Part shown: piece by piece, positions 9,001-16,636 of the stretch
Layout of the letters: every line of letters starts with the position of its first letter
Numbering within the stretch: position 1 is the stretch's first letter
Source of the DNA: Ruminococcus sp. Phil15
GTDB lineage: Bacteria > Bacillota > Clostridia > Oscillospirales > Ruminococcaceae
Assembly (NCBI GenBank): GCA_001940995.1
Contig: MSHC01000026.1
Location: forward strand, 1 to 34,869
DNA length: 34,869 nucleotides
Direction of reading: 5' to 3'
Translations under genes and position numbers: made by a program
Notes under the pieces: model-generated
What the model was told of the DNA's origin: nothing
The model's input: the letters and a program-made list of their open reading frames with translations, nothing else
Databases searched by the model: none

Positions 9001-9645
9001 TCCCTCTGTTATAATGCCGAGATACTCGTTCAGCCCGTCCTCCGATTTAAGCCTTTCAATACTCTGCGAAATGTACCTGTCGCTGAAAGGAATACTGCGT
9101 AAGAAGCGATACAGCTTTAAAATATTGTCCTTGATTTGATAATCCCTTTCGCAAAGTCTTGTCATAAGGTCACGCATCTTGTCAGGCTCGTTTTCGTAGA
9201 ATTCGTCAATAACCCTGTCACAGCATTCGTCCTCGATGCATTTCACATCATTTTCTTCAAGAATACCGATACTGCTCGGCAGCCCTAAAATGTGGCAGTT
9301 ATTTCTCACGAATTCAAGCGAGAAAGCGTTTATCGTCATAATCTTCGCCATCTGTAAAAGCCCCTGCTGTCTTGCAAGCCACTCGCTCTCGGGATTTTCT
9401 CTGACCTTTTCCGAAAGCGCATTGGTAAGCTTGTCACGAAGCTGTGCCGCCGCCGCATTTGTGAATGTAACAGCGAGCAGGCTGTCGGCAGGTATTTTTG
9501 CCTCCTCGTCTGCAAGTTGTCTTATGGTTCTCTCAACAAGCACCGCAGTTTTTCCGCTTCCCGCCGCCGCAGAAACAACAACGCCTCTGCCTCTTGTCGT
9601 TATAGCGTCAAGCTGCCCCTCGTTCCATATCGGTTTATTCGGCAT
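6067..9645 (-). CDS. addA: ATP-dependent helicase/nuclease subunit A
   Basis: A protein of 1192 residues if the start is at 9645, where GGAGGG lies eight bases upstream; an ATG nine codons earlier (9672) has no such site. It is the AddA subunit of the AddAB enzyme, the Gram-positive counterpart of RecBCD, which processes double-strand breaks for recombination. Superfamily 1 motifs are all visible: AAAGSGKT near residue 27, LLAVTFTNAAAA, LIDEYQDT near 411, IVGDVKQAIYGFR, EKNYRS, MTMHKSKGLEFP and LLYVAITRAREQL. The C-terminal RecB-type nuclease has GIADCLF followed by ILLDYKTDR. It overlaps the end of addB by 11 bases, so the two genes form one translation-coupled operon. Confidence 0.96.
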   Translation of the reverse strand: MPNKPIWNEGQLDAITTRGRGVVVSAAAGSGKTAVLVERTIRQLADEEAKIPADSLLAVTFTNAAAAQLRDKLTNALSEKVRENPESEWLARQQGLLQMAKIMTINAFSLEFVRNNCHILGLPSSIGILEENDVKCIEDECCDRVIDEFYENEPDKMRDLMTRLCERDYQIKDNILKLYRFLRSIPFSDRYISQSIERLKSEDGLNEYLGIITEGAIDALDRCNVILGKALALCDRLYIKHNIDENISYDIKIVGLTKAALESGDWNKAVSILISYKMASNKKKVSDRDSKKYDSDEQISGDNVILPIIAKYRDEYKELFSQSVSEKICTPRSGLLEEHKLSAEIIEFMRTLTNRLGGLVTAEKLRRGGVDFADVELFTVELLCRSEDGKLVRTELCEEIVASKQYGAILIDEYQDTNNLQDLIFKCISDTDDISVQGKNMFIVGDVKQAIYGFRQSNPRLFISARRQANLPENADRIREIMLEKNYRSRREIIDFTNFIFGKLMNEKIGEVEYSGGELLSYGAPYDDSKMPTNFLIYDGEEHISVAKKIRKMLDDGVMVDDKGSYRPCVPSDFCILSRGKSQNFLYAGAFEAVGLNISCSEIKGYLKAREVALIVNLLKVIDNPMNDMAMLSVLLSPVFMFTDDDVALLKASSEYKNKLYQLILEASKGEHEISDEIREKCGNAAQKIKLYRYFSSTMTIEQLIRRLYSETDFYILSCTFSSASQSQANLRLLVEFASAYDSNSAGGLTGFLRYFDNVLSSDNDFSQASVVTEEKNAVNVMTMHKSKGLEFPFVFLCNLKKKFREDSSERLLLDTDHGIGIRLRDTENLAEYPTAAHTAISDRLHYSSLSEELRLLYVAITRAREQLFITVPHDIKNAANVKTSAILSNASAAQSLSVSCIAMANCMLDWILSAMAFHKDGKKLLELLEIEHGITADDGDCDIAIENAPVGDYLPKKKGTSGATSDPEQVRELTELLSKEYTQPKNGFAKLSVSEVVHGDDGRTLFFPQIPKLSHELDSFSAAKRGTLTHRFMELCNFTKAKESPEDELKRLISLGHFTEAESLGLYMEAIGKFFSGSFAERMLKSKEIIREKQFMVKLSDLNLSDKLFGDMADSDGMLQGIADCLFIENDGYILLDYKTDRVENLDELVSRYSMQLLLYKAALDLILDAPIKSCIIYSFYLSDGIDIKLN

Positions 9646-12600
9646 CGTCGTTTCCCTCCGTTCCGTTGTCATCAGACCTTATGATTTGGAGAAGCTTTTC
9701 CTTGTCGGCTTCTGTTATCAGGGCAGCGTTTTCATGCTCTGAGTTTCCGCATACCGCACCGTAATCGCAGTATTGACAAGCCTCCGAAAGCTTGTAACAG
9801 CGAGGAACAGCTTCGATTTTTCCTTCTTCAAGCGAGTCTGCCATCTTGACGATGGTTTCCTTTGTAAATCCGCAAAGCCTTTGAAGCTGTGCAAGAGTAA
9901 GCGTGTAATCGCAAGCCTTTTCACCAAATTCCGGTGCTGCCTTTTTAGACCTCGGCTTCTTTATCACAACAGGCGAAAATCTTCCCGAAAGCTCCTTGTC
10001 CATACTTACCGCAATGTCCATATCGTCCAATATAACGCCGTGCCGCTTGAACGCTTTATTACGCTTTTCCTGAAGCTTTTGTTCAAGAACACCGCTTTCA
10101 GTCAGCATTACAAGCTGTTTTTTGGTGTAAGGCATGATATCCTCATATGCGTTCATATAGATAATTCCCGCAGGGATAAGCTCTCTGCCCTTTTTAAGAG
10201 AATTGAGCGTCGTCGTGATCGCTAGAAGATAAATAATCATCTGCTGATTTAGTCCGTTGTATACATCAGCGTATTTGAACGACTTCGAGCCGGTCTTGTA
10301 GTCTATTACCCTGACATAGCACTTATCATCCTGCGTGAGAAAATCTATCCTGTCAACATACCCCCTTAGGTCTATCTCATTGCCTGAGCTTGAAAACAGC
10401 GGAAGTATCGACCTGCCGTTTTCCGTTAGTGAAAATTCAAACGCTTCGGGTCTGAAATCCGTCGAGAGAAGCTCGTCACGAATGTTTTTTACAATGAGCA
10501 GAATTTTCTCTTTCAGCACCGCAACGTTTGCAGAGAAAGTCGCATTTTTGCCGAAATTACCGCCCATATTGTCCTCGATGTATTTTTCAACGATATCTGA
10601 AACGCCCTCTTTAAGCCTGTCGTCAGACATTTCAAGAAAGCTTTCGCTGAATGTTCGGTCCGTGCCGCTGTTTTCGGTCATAATAAGCTCTAAGCATTCG
10701 TGCGTGATAGAGCCTGAGTCCGGTGCGCTGAGTTCTACCTTTCTCGGCGGCGCAATACCAAGTCCGAACCTGCAGAAGTAGGAGAACGGGCAGGTGTGAT
10801 AGCTGTCCATCTTCGTAGATGAAAGAGCAAGCGGCTTTTCAAAAAACAGCTTCTTTGCAGCATTGGGAGAAAGTGCGTGCGGAGATTTGCTTTCAAGCGT
10901 GTCAATAAAGCGGAATTTCTCACTATACTCGCTGTCAGAGCAAAGCGCCTCTCTTATCGAAAGCGCAAGATTAGGCTCCGAATCTGCAAGCTCCGAGTAT
11001 TTGTAAAATGCCGACTTCTTTGTAGCACAGTAGAATTTAAGCGGCATATCTTTTGCCCTCGTGGAAATATCGTCCGTAAACATATCGCAAATCTGCGAAA
11101 CAAGCTGCGACGGTCTGAGCTTTTCACCCTTGTCATTTGCAAGAGGGTAGAGAATGTAAAGCCTTTCGGACGCAGAGGTAAGAGCGTTGAAGCATACAAG
11201 CCTCTCGTTCTGAATAGAACTCTCAAGCCTCTTTTCCATAACTATGTCCGCATTCTGGAGCATAGCCTTTTCTCTGTCCGTGAAAATGCCTGTCGTCCTG
11301 ACAGTCTTGGGAAATACCCCGTCGTTTACGTCGATTATAAACGTCGCCCTTATTCCTGAAAGCCTCGAATGCTCAGCTCCTGCGCATATAACAGCGTCAA
11401 GCTTCTGCGGCGGCGAAGAAATCTGCATCTGCGAAAGCATCGCTTTAAGAAGCTCGTAGTATTCCTTTAGCGTCATCTCCTCATCATGAAGAACCTCAAA
11501 AATCGAGGTGATGGAAGAAAGAAACATCGTCCATAGCTGTTTGAAAATTCTCGATGTTTCAAGCGTAGCGTCGCTGTTTGCCTGTGCGGAGAGAATGTCC
11601 GAAAAGGTCTTGTCGTTTATTTCTATGCCACGCAGAAATTCATTGAGCGCAACTGAAATTTTGTCGGCGGTCGTGTTCTCCGACATCTCTTTAAGCCTGC
11701 AAAGCGGAGTAACGATTTTTCTGCGTATTTCGTTTATCTTTGTAAGCTCTGCGTTTTTTCTTTCCGTATCTTTGTAACTGCTGGCAGTAAAGTCCGACAG
11801 CCACATATCTCCGTCAATAGACCACTTGAAAATGTATTCCTCAATAAGAGAAGCCTCCCACATCGGGGTGTCCGAGAGAGGGGATTTTATGTAATTAAGA
11901 AGCGTTTTGCTGGAGAATTTCTGAGAGGTGACGCTCTCAAATACCGAGTTTATGAAAAGCACGGGCGCAGATTGAGAAACGTTTATGCTCTTGTCGATGA
12001 ACACAGGCACGTCAAATCTCTTTGCCATATCGGCAAGAAGATTTGCCTCCTCGTCAAGCGACCTCGATATAACCGCAATCTCCCCGTAGCTAAAGCCTTC
12101 CTCCCTTACAAGCCTTGCAATTTGAGCAAAAACGTACTCCGCCTGAGAATAGCCGTCGTATGCGCTGATAACTTTAACGCCGCCGCACGACTGTGTTTTT
12201 CTTACGGCGGGGCAGAAAACGTTATCCGAAATGTGCTTTATGTCACAGCTTTTATATCCGTTTTCGAGCGCCCTTTCGGTCGCAATGCTGTGCCCAAATT
12301 TTTTGGCAATCTCGCAAAGCTTTGAGCTTGTCATAAGCGTTGTGGCAAACGGAGTAAGATTTGTTTTAAGATTAGCCTCGCCGCCGATCGTCAAAGAGGC
12401 AACAATATCGTTTGCCTGAGCGAAAATAGTAGAGAGCATAATTAGCTGGTCAAAAGAAAAGCCCGAGAAGCTGTCTATGTAAAAATTATACCCCTCGAAG
12501 ATTTTATACTCAGCAATGATCTGCGACGCCTCCGCAGTTGCCGAGTTTATGTCCTTTAAGCCGTGAGAGGTAAGTTCTTTATCGTAAAGCCTGTAAAGAT

Positions 12601-13072
12601 TTGCAATGTCCGAAAGCTTGTCCGATACAATGCCCTGAAGCGTTCCCTCGGCCGACATAAGGTCGGCAGGGGAGATATCGCTCTGCCTGAGCTCCGTGAA
12701 GAGCGAGGCAATGTTCTTGAAAAATTCCGACTTTCCAAGGCTTTTTTTAAAGTATCTGACATTTCCGTTCGCCGAGAATGTTTTGCAAGCCTTGTGAAGC
12801 ATTATTAGCTTCTGGTTTTCGTCACAGTATTGCCCCGTAGCGTCAGGATGCTCTGAAACGAGCCTCTTTGCAAGCCTTTCAGGTCCAAAAATGCTGACCC
12901 TGTTAAAGTCCTTTGCCCCTAAGATATCGTAAAGCTTCCTGTCATATATAAGCGAAAACTGGTCAGGTATTAAAATTAATACATTCCTGCCGTTTTTAAT
13001 GCTTTCTTTTACATATCCGGCAAGCGTCTGAGTCTTGTTGCTTCTGTCAGTACCGGTAATAATTCTCAGCAT
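9635..13072 (-). CDS. addB: ATP-dependent helicase/nuclease subunit B
   Basis: A protein of 1145 residues starting at 13072, after AAAGGGG. An upstream in-frame ATG at 13123 is rejected because it lies within the promoter. AddB pairs with AddA in break processing; it carries a second nuclease and recognises Chi-like sites. The C-terminal region has the nuclease motif VIDYKTGSKSF preceded by GYVDRIDF, and the four cysteines of the 4Fe-4S cluster: one in YHTCPFSYFC and three as CQYC-x5-C near the end. The N-terminal P-loop reads GTDRSNKT, so the second glycine of GxxxxGKT is replaced by asparagine, unlike the usual GSGKT. ATP binding by this subunit may be weak. Confidence 0.95.
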   Translation of the reverse strand: MLRIITGTDRSNKTQTLAGYVKESIKNGRNVLILIPDQFSLIYDRKLYDILGAKDFNRVSIFGPERLAKRLVSEHPDATGQYCDENQKLIMLHKACKTFSANGNVRYFKKSLGKSEFFKNIASLFTELRQSDISPADLMSAEGTLQGIVSDKLSDIANLYRLYDKELTSHGLKDINSATAEASQIIAEYKIFEGYNFYIDSFSGFSFDQLIMLSTIFAQANDIVASLTIGGEANLKTNLTPFATTLMTSSKLCEIAKKFGHSIATERALENGYKSCDIKHISDNVFCPAVRKTQSCGGVKVISAYDGYSQAEYVFAQIARLVREEGFSYGEIAVISRSLDEEANLLADMAKRFDVPVFIDKSINVSQSAPVLFINSVFESVTSQKFSSKTLLNYIKSPLSDTPMWEASLIEEYIFKWSIDGDMWLSDFTASSYKDTERKNAELTKINEIRRKIVTPLCRLKEMSENTTADKISVALNEFLRGIEINDKTFSDILSAQANSDATLETSRIFKQLWTMFLSSITSIFEVLHDEEMTLKEYYELLKAMLSQMQISSPPQKLDAVICAGAEHSRLSGIRATFIIDVNDGVFPKTVRTTGIFTDREKAMLQNADIVMEKRLESSIQNERLVCFNALTSASERLYILYPLANDKGEKLRPSQLVSQICDMFTDDISTRAKDMPLKFYCATKKSAFYKYSELADSEPNLALSIREALCSDSEYSEKFRFIDTLESKSPHALSPNAAKKLFFEKPLALSSTKMDSYHTCPFSYFCRFGLGIAPPRKVELSAPDSGSITHECLELIMTENSGTDRTFSESFLEMSDDRLKEGVSDIVEKYIEDNMGGNFGKNATFSANVAVLKEKILLIVKNIRDELLSTDFRPEAFEFSLTENGRSILPLFSSSGNEIDLRGYVDRIDFLTQDDKCYVRVIDYKTGSKSFKYADVYNGLNQQMIIYLLAITTTLNSLKKGRELIPAGIIYMNAYEDIMPYTKKQLVMLTESGVLEQKLQEKRNKAFKRHGVILDDMDIAVSMDKELSGRFSPVVIKKPRSKKAAPEFGEKACDYTLTLAQLQRLCGFTKETIVKMADSLEEGKIEAVPRCYKLSEACQYCDYGAVCGNSEHENAALITEADKEKLLQIIRSDDNGTEGNDDAE

Positions 13073-13111
13073 CTTTCTGCCCCTTTCCCTGCAATTTTCA
13101 TCGTACACTTT

Positions 13112-13140
13112 ATTATACGACATTATTCTGAAAATTACAA
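13112..13140 (-). promoter_or_regulatory. Promoter of addBA
   Basis: On the minus strand, TTGTAA (13135-13140) is followed by 17 bp and TATAAT (13112-13117), about 40 bases ahead of the addB start. It lies downstream of the small gene at 13166-13405 and so gives addBA its own transcript. Confidence 0.75.
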
Positions 13141-13165
13141 GTAAATCGAGTACGCTTATTTGGAC

Positions 13166-13405
13166 TTAAAACAATTCTTTCAGCCATTCTATAAGCTTAA
13201 AGGAAAATTCCGCCTCATCTGCCTCGATAATTTCAATCCCGAACTTTTCCTCGCTCTCCTCAAAGCCGATAGTACCCGTCATTACAAATCCCGGCATAAA
13301 GCAGTCGCCGTCCACCCTTATACGCTCCCTCTGGTAAGACGGGAAGCTCCACGAAAATATAAGTCCTATTGCCGTTGCGAGTGAAAATAAAAGCTGTCTT
13401 TTCAT
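13166..13405 (-). CDS. Small membrane-anchored or exported protein, unknown
   Basis: A 79-residue protein from the ATG at 13405, with GAAGGGA about ten bases upstream. An earlier ATG in frame at 13471 lies ahead of a terminator-like hairpin and is less likely. Residues 1-4 (MKRQ) are basic and about 5-22 form a hydrophobic helix, which fits a signal peptide or anchor. The rest is rich in acidic residues and beta-prone (TGTIGFEESEEKFGIEIIEAD), then a helix ending in EWLKELF. I do not recognise a family. It sits between a flavin reductase-like gene and addB, and its leader can fold into a long hairpin that covers the ribosome binding site. Confidence 0.65.
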   Translation of the reverse strand: MKRQLLFSLATAIGLIFSWSFPSYQRERIRVDGDCFMPGFVMTGTIGFEESEEKFGIEIIEADEAEFSFKLIEWLKELF

Positions 13406-13461
13406 AAAAAATACGTCCCTTCGTTTTTGCTTTGTGATAAAAGCATTGACGAAAGGACGTA
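13406..13461 (-). terminator. Terminator-like leader hairpin directly before the small gene
   Basis: Read on the minus strand, the arm TACGTCCTTTCGT (13449-13461) pairs with ACGAAGGGACGTA (13412-13424) with one G-U pair, and an inner stem TGCTTT/AAAGCA fits in the loop. Six T residues follow directly, then the ATG of the small gene at 13405. The 3' arm contains the only Shine-Dalgarno sequence for that gene. It can act as a terminator after the flavin reductase gene and, in read-through RNA, can mask translation of the small gene. Confidence 0.65.
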
Positions 13462-13484
13462 AATTATTCAAGTTTTTTTAACGT

Positions 13485-14006
13485 TCAGAAAGAATAGTCG
13501 TAGCTTTTGTATGCCTTGACTATCTCTCCCACATAAGCGTAGTGATAGTCAGCGTTAGGATAGCTTGCGGCGCATACTCCTGCGTCAACAAAGTTTTCGG
13601 GTTTTATCTGCTGTACGAAAAGCTTTCTGCAAATAAGTACCGTTTCTGCCTCCTCAAATGTAGGAACGTCGTCAATGAACGCAGGCGTAAGTCCCGACTG
13701 TGCAATCTTGTCGGGAATGTCGTTTCCGCTGTTCGAGCCGCACCAACGGAGGTTTTCCCTGTATTCCTCGGGCAGGAACGAAATAGAGAAGTATTCCTCA
13801 TTATCAACAAAGGTCTTTGTGCATCTCTGCGGTCTTAGTACCGTAACAGCCGTGTTTTTGTTCCAGATAACTCCCATAAATCCCCATGATGCCGTCATGG
13901 TGTTGAATTTTTCCTCAGAGCCTGCGGAAACAAGAAACCACTGCTTTCCGATTTTTTGGAACGGGTTGAATTCTTCTTCCTTAGCAATGTCGATTTCATT
14001 AAACAT
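13485..14006 (-). CDS. Flavin reductase-like FMN-binding protein
   Basis: A 173-residue cytoplasmic protein of the flavin reductase-like split-barrel family. The family segment TMTASWGFMGVIWNKNTAV (about 36-54) and the following VLRPQRCTKTFVDNEEYFSISFLP match the FMN-binding part of flavoredoxin-like proteins. GGAGG stands about ten bases before the ATG. It starts 39 bases after the pcrA stop with no terminator between, so it is probably co-transcribed with pcrA; a metabolic link to repair is not evident. The electron donor and acceptor cannot be told from sequence. Confidence 0.85.
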   Translation of the reverse strand: MFNEIDIAKEEEFNPFQKIGKQWFLVSAGSEEKFNTMTASWGFMGVIWNKNTAVTVLRPQRCTKTFVDNEEYFSISFLPEEYRENLRWCGSNSGNDIPDKIAQSGLTPAFIDDVPTFEEAETVLICRKLFVQQIKPENFVDAGVCAASYPNADYHYAYVGEIVKAYKSYDYSF

Positions 14007-14045
14007 AGGTCAAGATCCTCCTTTATGTATTACATTTTATTAGCC

Positions 14046-16406
14046 CTAAAGCTTTTTTATTTTCGCAAATTTCGCCATAATCTTCTTTGTGCCAACCTTG
14101 TCGAACGCAACCTCAAGCGCCGTGTCCGTCGCAGTAGGCGTAGCATTGATTACAGTTCCGTCACCGAATATCTTGTGAGTGATTCTATCGCCGATAGAGT
14201 AGCTCTCCTGCGGCGTGCTGTCATGCTTTGCGGCAGTCTTTTTAAGCTCGGCAAGCTGTTTCTGAAGCGATATGCTCGAAGAACCGAGAATGACGTTTCC
14301 GCCGGACTTAGGCTTTTCGTCAAGCGTCCTTTCGGCTCTTTTTTCTATGTTTTCACGGGGAAGCTCCGACAGAAATCTGGACGGCTGATTGTAGCTTACG
14401 TTACCGTAAAGAAGTCGCTCTCGTGAGTGGGTGAGATACAGCTTCTCTTTAGCCCTCGTTATCGCAACGTATGCAAGCCTGCGTTCCTCCTCAATGTCTG
14501 CCTCGCTTTCCATGCTTCTGAATGACGGGAACAGATTTTCCTCCATTCCGACAACAAATACGGTAGGAAATTCAAGTCCTTTTGCGGCGTGCATCGTCAT
14601 CATAGCGACATAGTCGGCGTTTTCGTCAAGAGCGTCTATGTCAGTGTAAAGAGCGATCTCCTCTAAGAATCCGCTGAGAGCAGGTTCTTCTGCGTTTTCC
14701 GTGTAGCTTACCATAGTGGATTTAAGCTCGTTTATGTTTTCAAGCCTCGTCTGACCCTCCTCGCCCTGTGCGAGAAGATAGTCTAGATATCCCGTTTTTG
14801 CAACGAGCTCGTCCAGCAGCTCGCTCAGCGGCTGATTTTCCGCAATCTCGCTAAGCTCGTCAAATATTCCGGCAAGGGAGGTGAGCTGCTTTGACCTCTT
14901 TGAAAGCGGAGCCAGATTTTCACTGTCACGCATTACCTGTACAGGCGTGTCGCCAAGGTCTGACGAAATCTGCTCGATAAGCGTTACCGTCGCATCTCCT
15001 ATGCCTCTCTTAGGCTCGTTGATTATTCTCTTGAGCCTTAAAAGGTCGGCGTTGTTGTCAATGACGTGAAGATAAGCGAGTATGTCCCTGATTTCCTTTC
15101 TGTCATAGAACTTTACGCCGCCGAAAATCTTGTAGGAAATGCCGCTCTGGATCATCGCCTGTTCAAGAGCGTTCGACTGAGCGTTCGTTCGGTATAAAAC
15201 AGCGTGATCGGAGTATTTCCTGCCCTTTCCAATGTTGTCAAGAATTGTTTCGGCAACAAACTTTGCCTCCCCGACAGCATTCCCTGCCTTGTACACCTGT
15301 ACCTTTTCTCCGTCGCCCGAAGCCGTCCAAAGGTTCTTGCCCTTTCGTTCGTTGTTGTTCTCGATAAGTACGTTTGCACAGGTCAGAATATTCTGCGTCG
15401 AACGATAATTCTGCTCCAGCCTTATGACCTTGCAGTTTTCAAACTGATTTTCAAACTGCAGTATATTTTCAATCGTCGCACCCCTGAACTTGTAAATGCT
15501 CTGGTCGTCGTCGCCTACAACGCAGAGGTTTTTGTGCTTTCTGCTGAGCATCTCAACAAGCCTGTATTGTGCCATGTTTGTGTCCTGATACTCGTCAACA
15601 ACTATGTATTTGTAAAGATTTTGGTAGTGACTCAAAACGTCGGGGAACTTCTCGAAAAGCTCAACGGTCTTAGCAATGAGGTCGTCAAAGTCCATAGCGT
15701 TTGCGTCAAACAGTTTCTTCTGGTAAAGCTTGTATATACTTGCATAGACCTTCATTCGGTAGTCGTTTCCGACGCTAAGCTCAAATTCGTCAGGCTTTAT
15801 AAGCTGATCCTTCGCCTTTGATATAACGCCCATAACCGACTTGTGCGGAAACATCTTGTCCGAGATGTCAAGCTCCTCTAAGCAAGCCTTTATAAGCCTC
15901 TTTTGGTCGTCGGCGTCGTAAATCGTAAAGGACGGGGCGTAGCCGAGGTTTTGTCCCTCTCGCCTTAAAATTCTCACGCAGGCAGAGTGAAATGTCGCCG
16001 CAGTGATTCCGTCGCCTGCGCTTCCCAGCATTGAAAAAAGCCTCTCTTTAAGCTCGTTTGCGGCCTTGTTCGTGAATGTTATAGCAAGTATGTTCCAGGG
16101 GTTTACACAATCTGTCGCAACAATATTGCGAAGCCTCTCGCTGTCCGTTTCCATGCCGTCCGCATATCCACGCAGGAACTGCATATCCTCAGCCGAAGCG
16201 TCATCTTCTTTCGGACTTTGATATGCGTTTCCGAAGAAAATCATATTTGCAATTCTGTTTACAAGAACCGTGGTCTTTCCGCTTCCTGCGCCTGCGAGAA
16301 TGAGCAGAGGACCTTTTACCTGAAAGACAGCCTCAAGCTGCCTGTCATTCATTCTGGAAAAGTATTTTTTCAGCGCTTGCCTCGAAGCATCAACGTATGG
16401 GGTCAT
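14046..16406 (-). CDS. pcrA: ATP-dependent DNA helicase PcrA (UvrD family)
   Basis: A 786-residue superfamily 1A helicase that unwinds DNA 3' to 5' in repair and clears obstacles such as stalled RNA polymerase. Motifs: LAGAGSGKTTVLVNRI (38-53), ILAITFTNKAANELKERL, VVDEYQDTNMAQYRL, VVGDDDQSIYKFRGA, LEQNYRS, MTMHAAKGLEFPTVFVVG and LAYVAITRAKEKLYL. The C-terminal 50 residues (GDRITHKIFGDGTV and MAKFAKIKKL) match the Tudor-like RNA polymerase-binding domain of PcrA. Length is near the usual 730-740 plus a small insert near residues 58-85. AAAGGAG precedes the ATG. Confidence 0.96.
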   Translation of the reverse strand: MTPYVDASRQALKKYFSRMNDRQLEAVFQVKGPLLILAGAGSGKTTVLVNRIANMIFFGNAYQSPKEDDASAEDMQFLRGYADGMETDSERLRNIVATDCVNPWNILAITFTNKAANELKERLFSMLGSAGDGITAATFHSACVRILRREGQNLGYAPSFTIYDADDQKRLIKACLEELDISDKMFPHKSVMGVISKAKDQLIKPDEFELSVGNDYRMKVYASIYKLYQKKLFDANAMDFDDLIAKTVELFEKFPDVLSHYQNLYKYIVVDEYQDTNMAQYRLVEMLSRKHKNLCVVGDDDQSIYKFRGATIENILQFENQFENCKVIRLEQNYRSTQNILTCANVLIENNNERKGKNLWTASGDGEKVQVYKAGNAVGEAKFVAETILDNIGKGRKYSDHAVLYRTNAQSNALEQAMIQSGISYKIFGGVKFYDRKEIRDILAYLHVIDNNADLLRLKRIINEPKRGIGDATVTLIEQISSDLGDTPVQVMRDSENLAPLSKRSKQLTSLAGIFDELSEIAENQPLSELLDELVAKTGYLDYLLAQGEEGQTRLENINELKSTMVSYTENAEEPALSGFLEEIALYTDIDALDENADYVAMMTMHAAKGLEFPTVFVVGMEENLFPSFRSMESEADIEEERRLAYVAITRAKEKLYLTHSRERLLYGNVSYNQPSRFLSELPRENIEKRAERTLDEKPKSGGNVILGSSSISLQKQLAELKKTAAKHDSTPQESYSIGDRITHKIFGDGTVINATPTATDTALEVAFDKVGTKKIMAKFAKIKKL

Positions 16407-16460
16407 CTATATTAACTCTCCTTTAGCATTGTAAATAACGGGAAACCTCCCGTCCATATC

Positions 16461-16489
16461 ATTATAGCATATCGTGGCATTTTTTTAAA
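16461..16489 (-). promoter_or_regulatory. Promoter of pcrA
   Basis: On the minus strand, TTTAAA (16484-16489), 17 bp, then TATAAT (16461-16466) with a TGC extension directly before it. A small hairpin CGGGA/TCCCG (16439-16452) lies in the leader. Confidence 0.65.
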
Positions 16490-16532
16490 GAGTTATCGCA
16501 AGAAATAATTTTTAAAATTTTGTGATAGCTAC

Positions 16533-16561
16533 TGGTAATTTGAGTTAAACTATGTTACAAT
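16533..16561 (+). promoter_or_regulatory. Possible promoter of the AI-2E-family gene
   Basis: TACAAT at 16556-16561 is a fair -10 box, and TGGTAA at 16533-16538 a weak -35 at 17 bp. It lies about 75 bases before the GTG start, in the divergent region shared with pcrA. No other gene lies between 16407 and 16636. Confidence 0.4.
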
Positions 16562-16636
16562 ATAGATGTATATAAAGATTTATAAGCTTAAAGCATTAAT
16601 AGATTAAGAGGAAGAGAGGAGGACGCACTAAGCTTT

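Noticed and set aside
9646-9672. Longer addA start at 9672
   Set aside because: GGAGGG is eight bases before the ATG at 9645 and would lie inside the coding region if 9672 were used.
13073-13123. Longer addB N-terminus from the ATG at 13123
   Set aside because: This ATG lies within the TTGTAA-17-TATAAT promoter and has no ribosome site; the ATG at 13072 follows AAAGGGG.
15204-15821. Open frame of 205 codons antisense to pcrA
   Set aside because: pcrA motifs cover the same bases on the other strand, and no start signals are seen.
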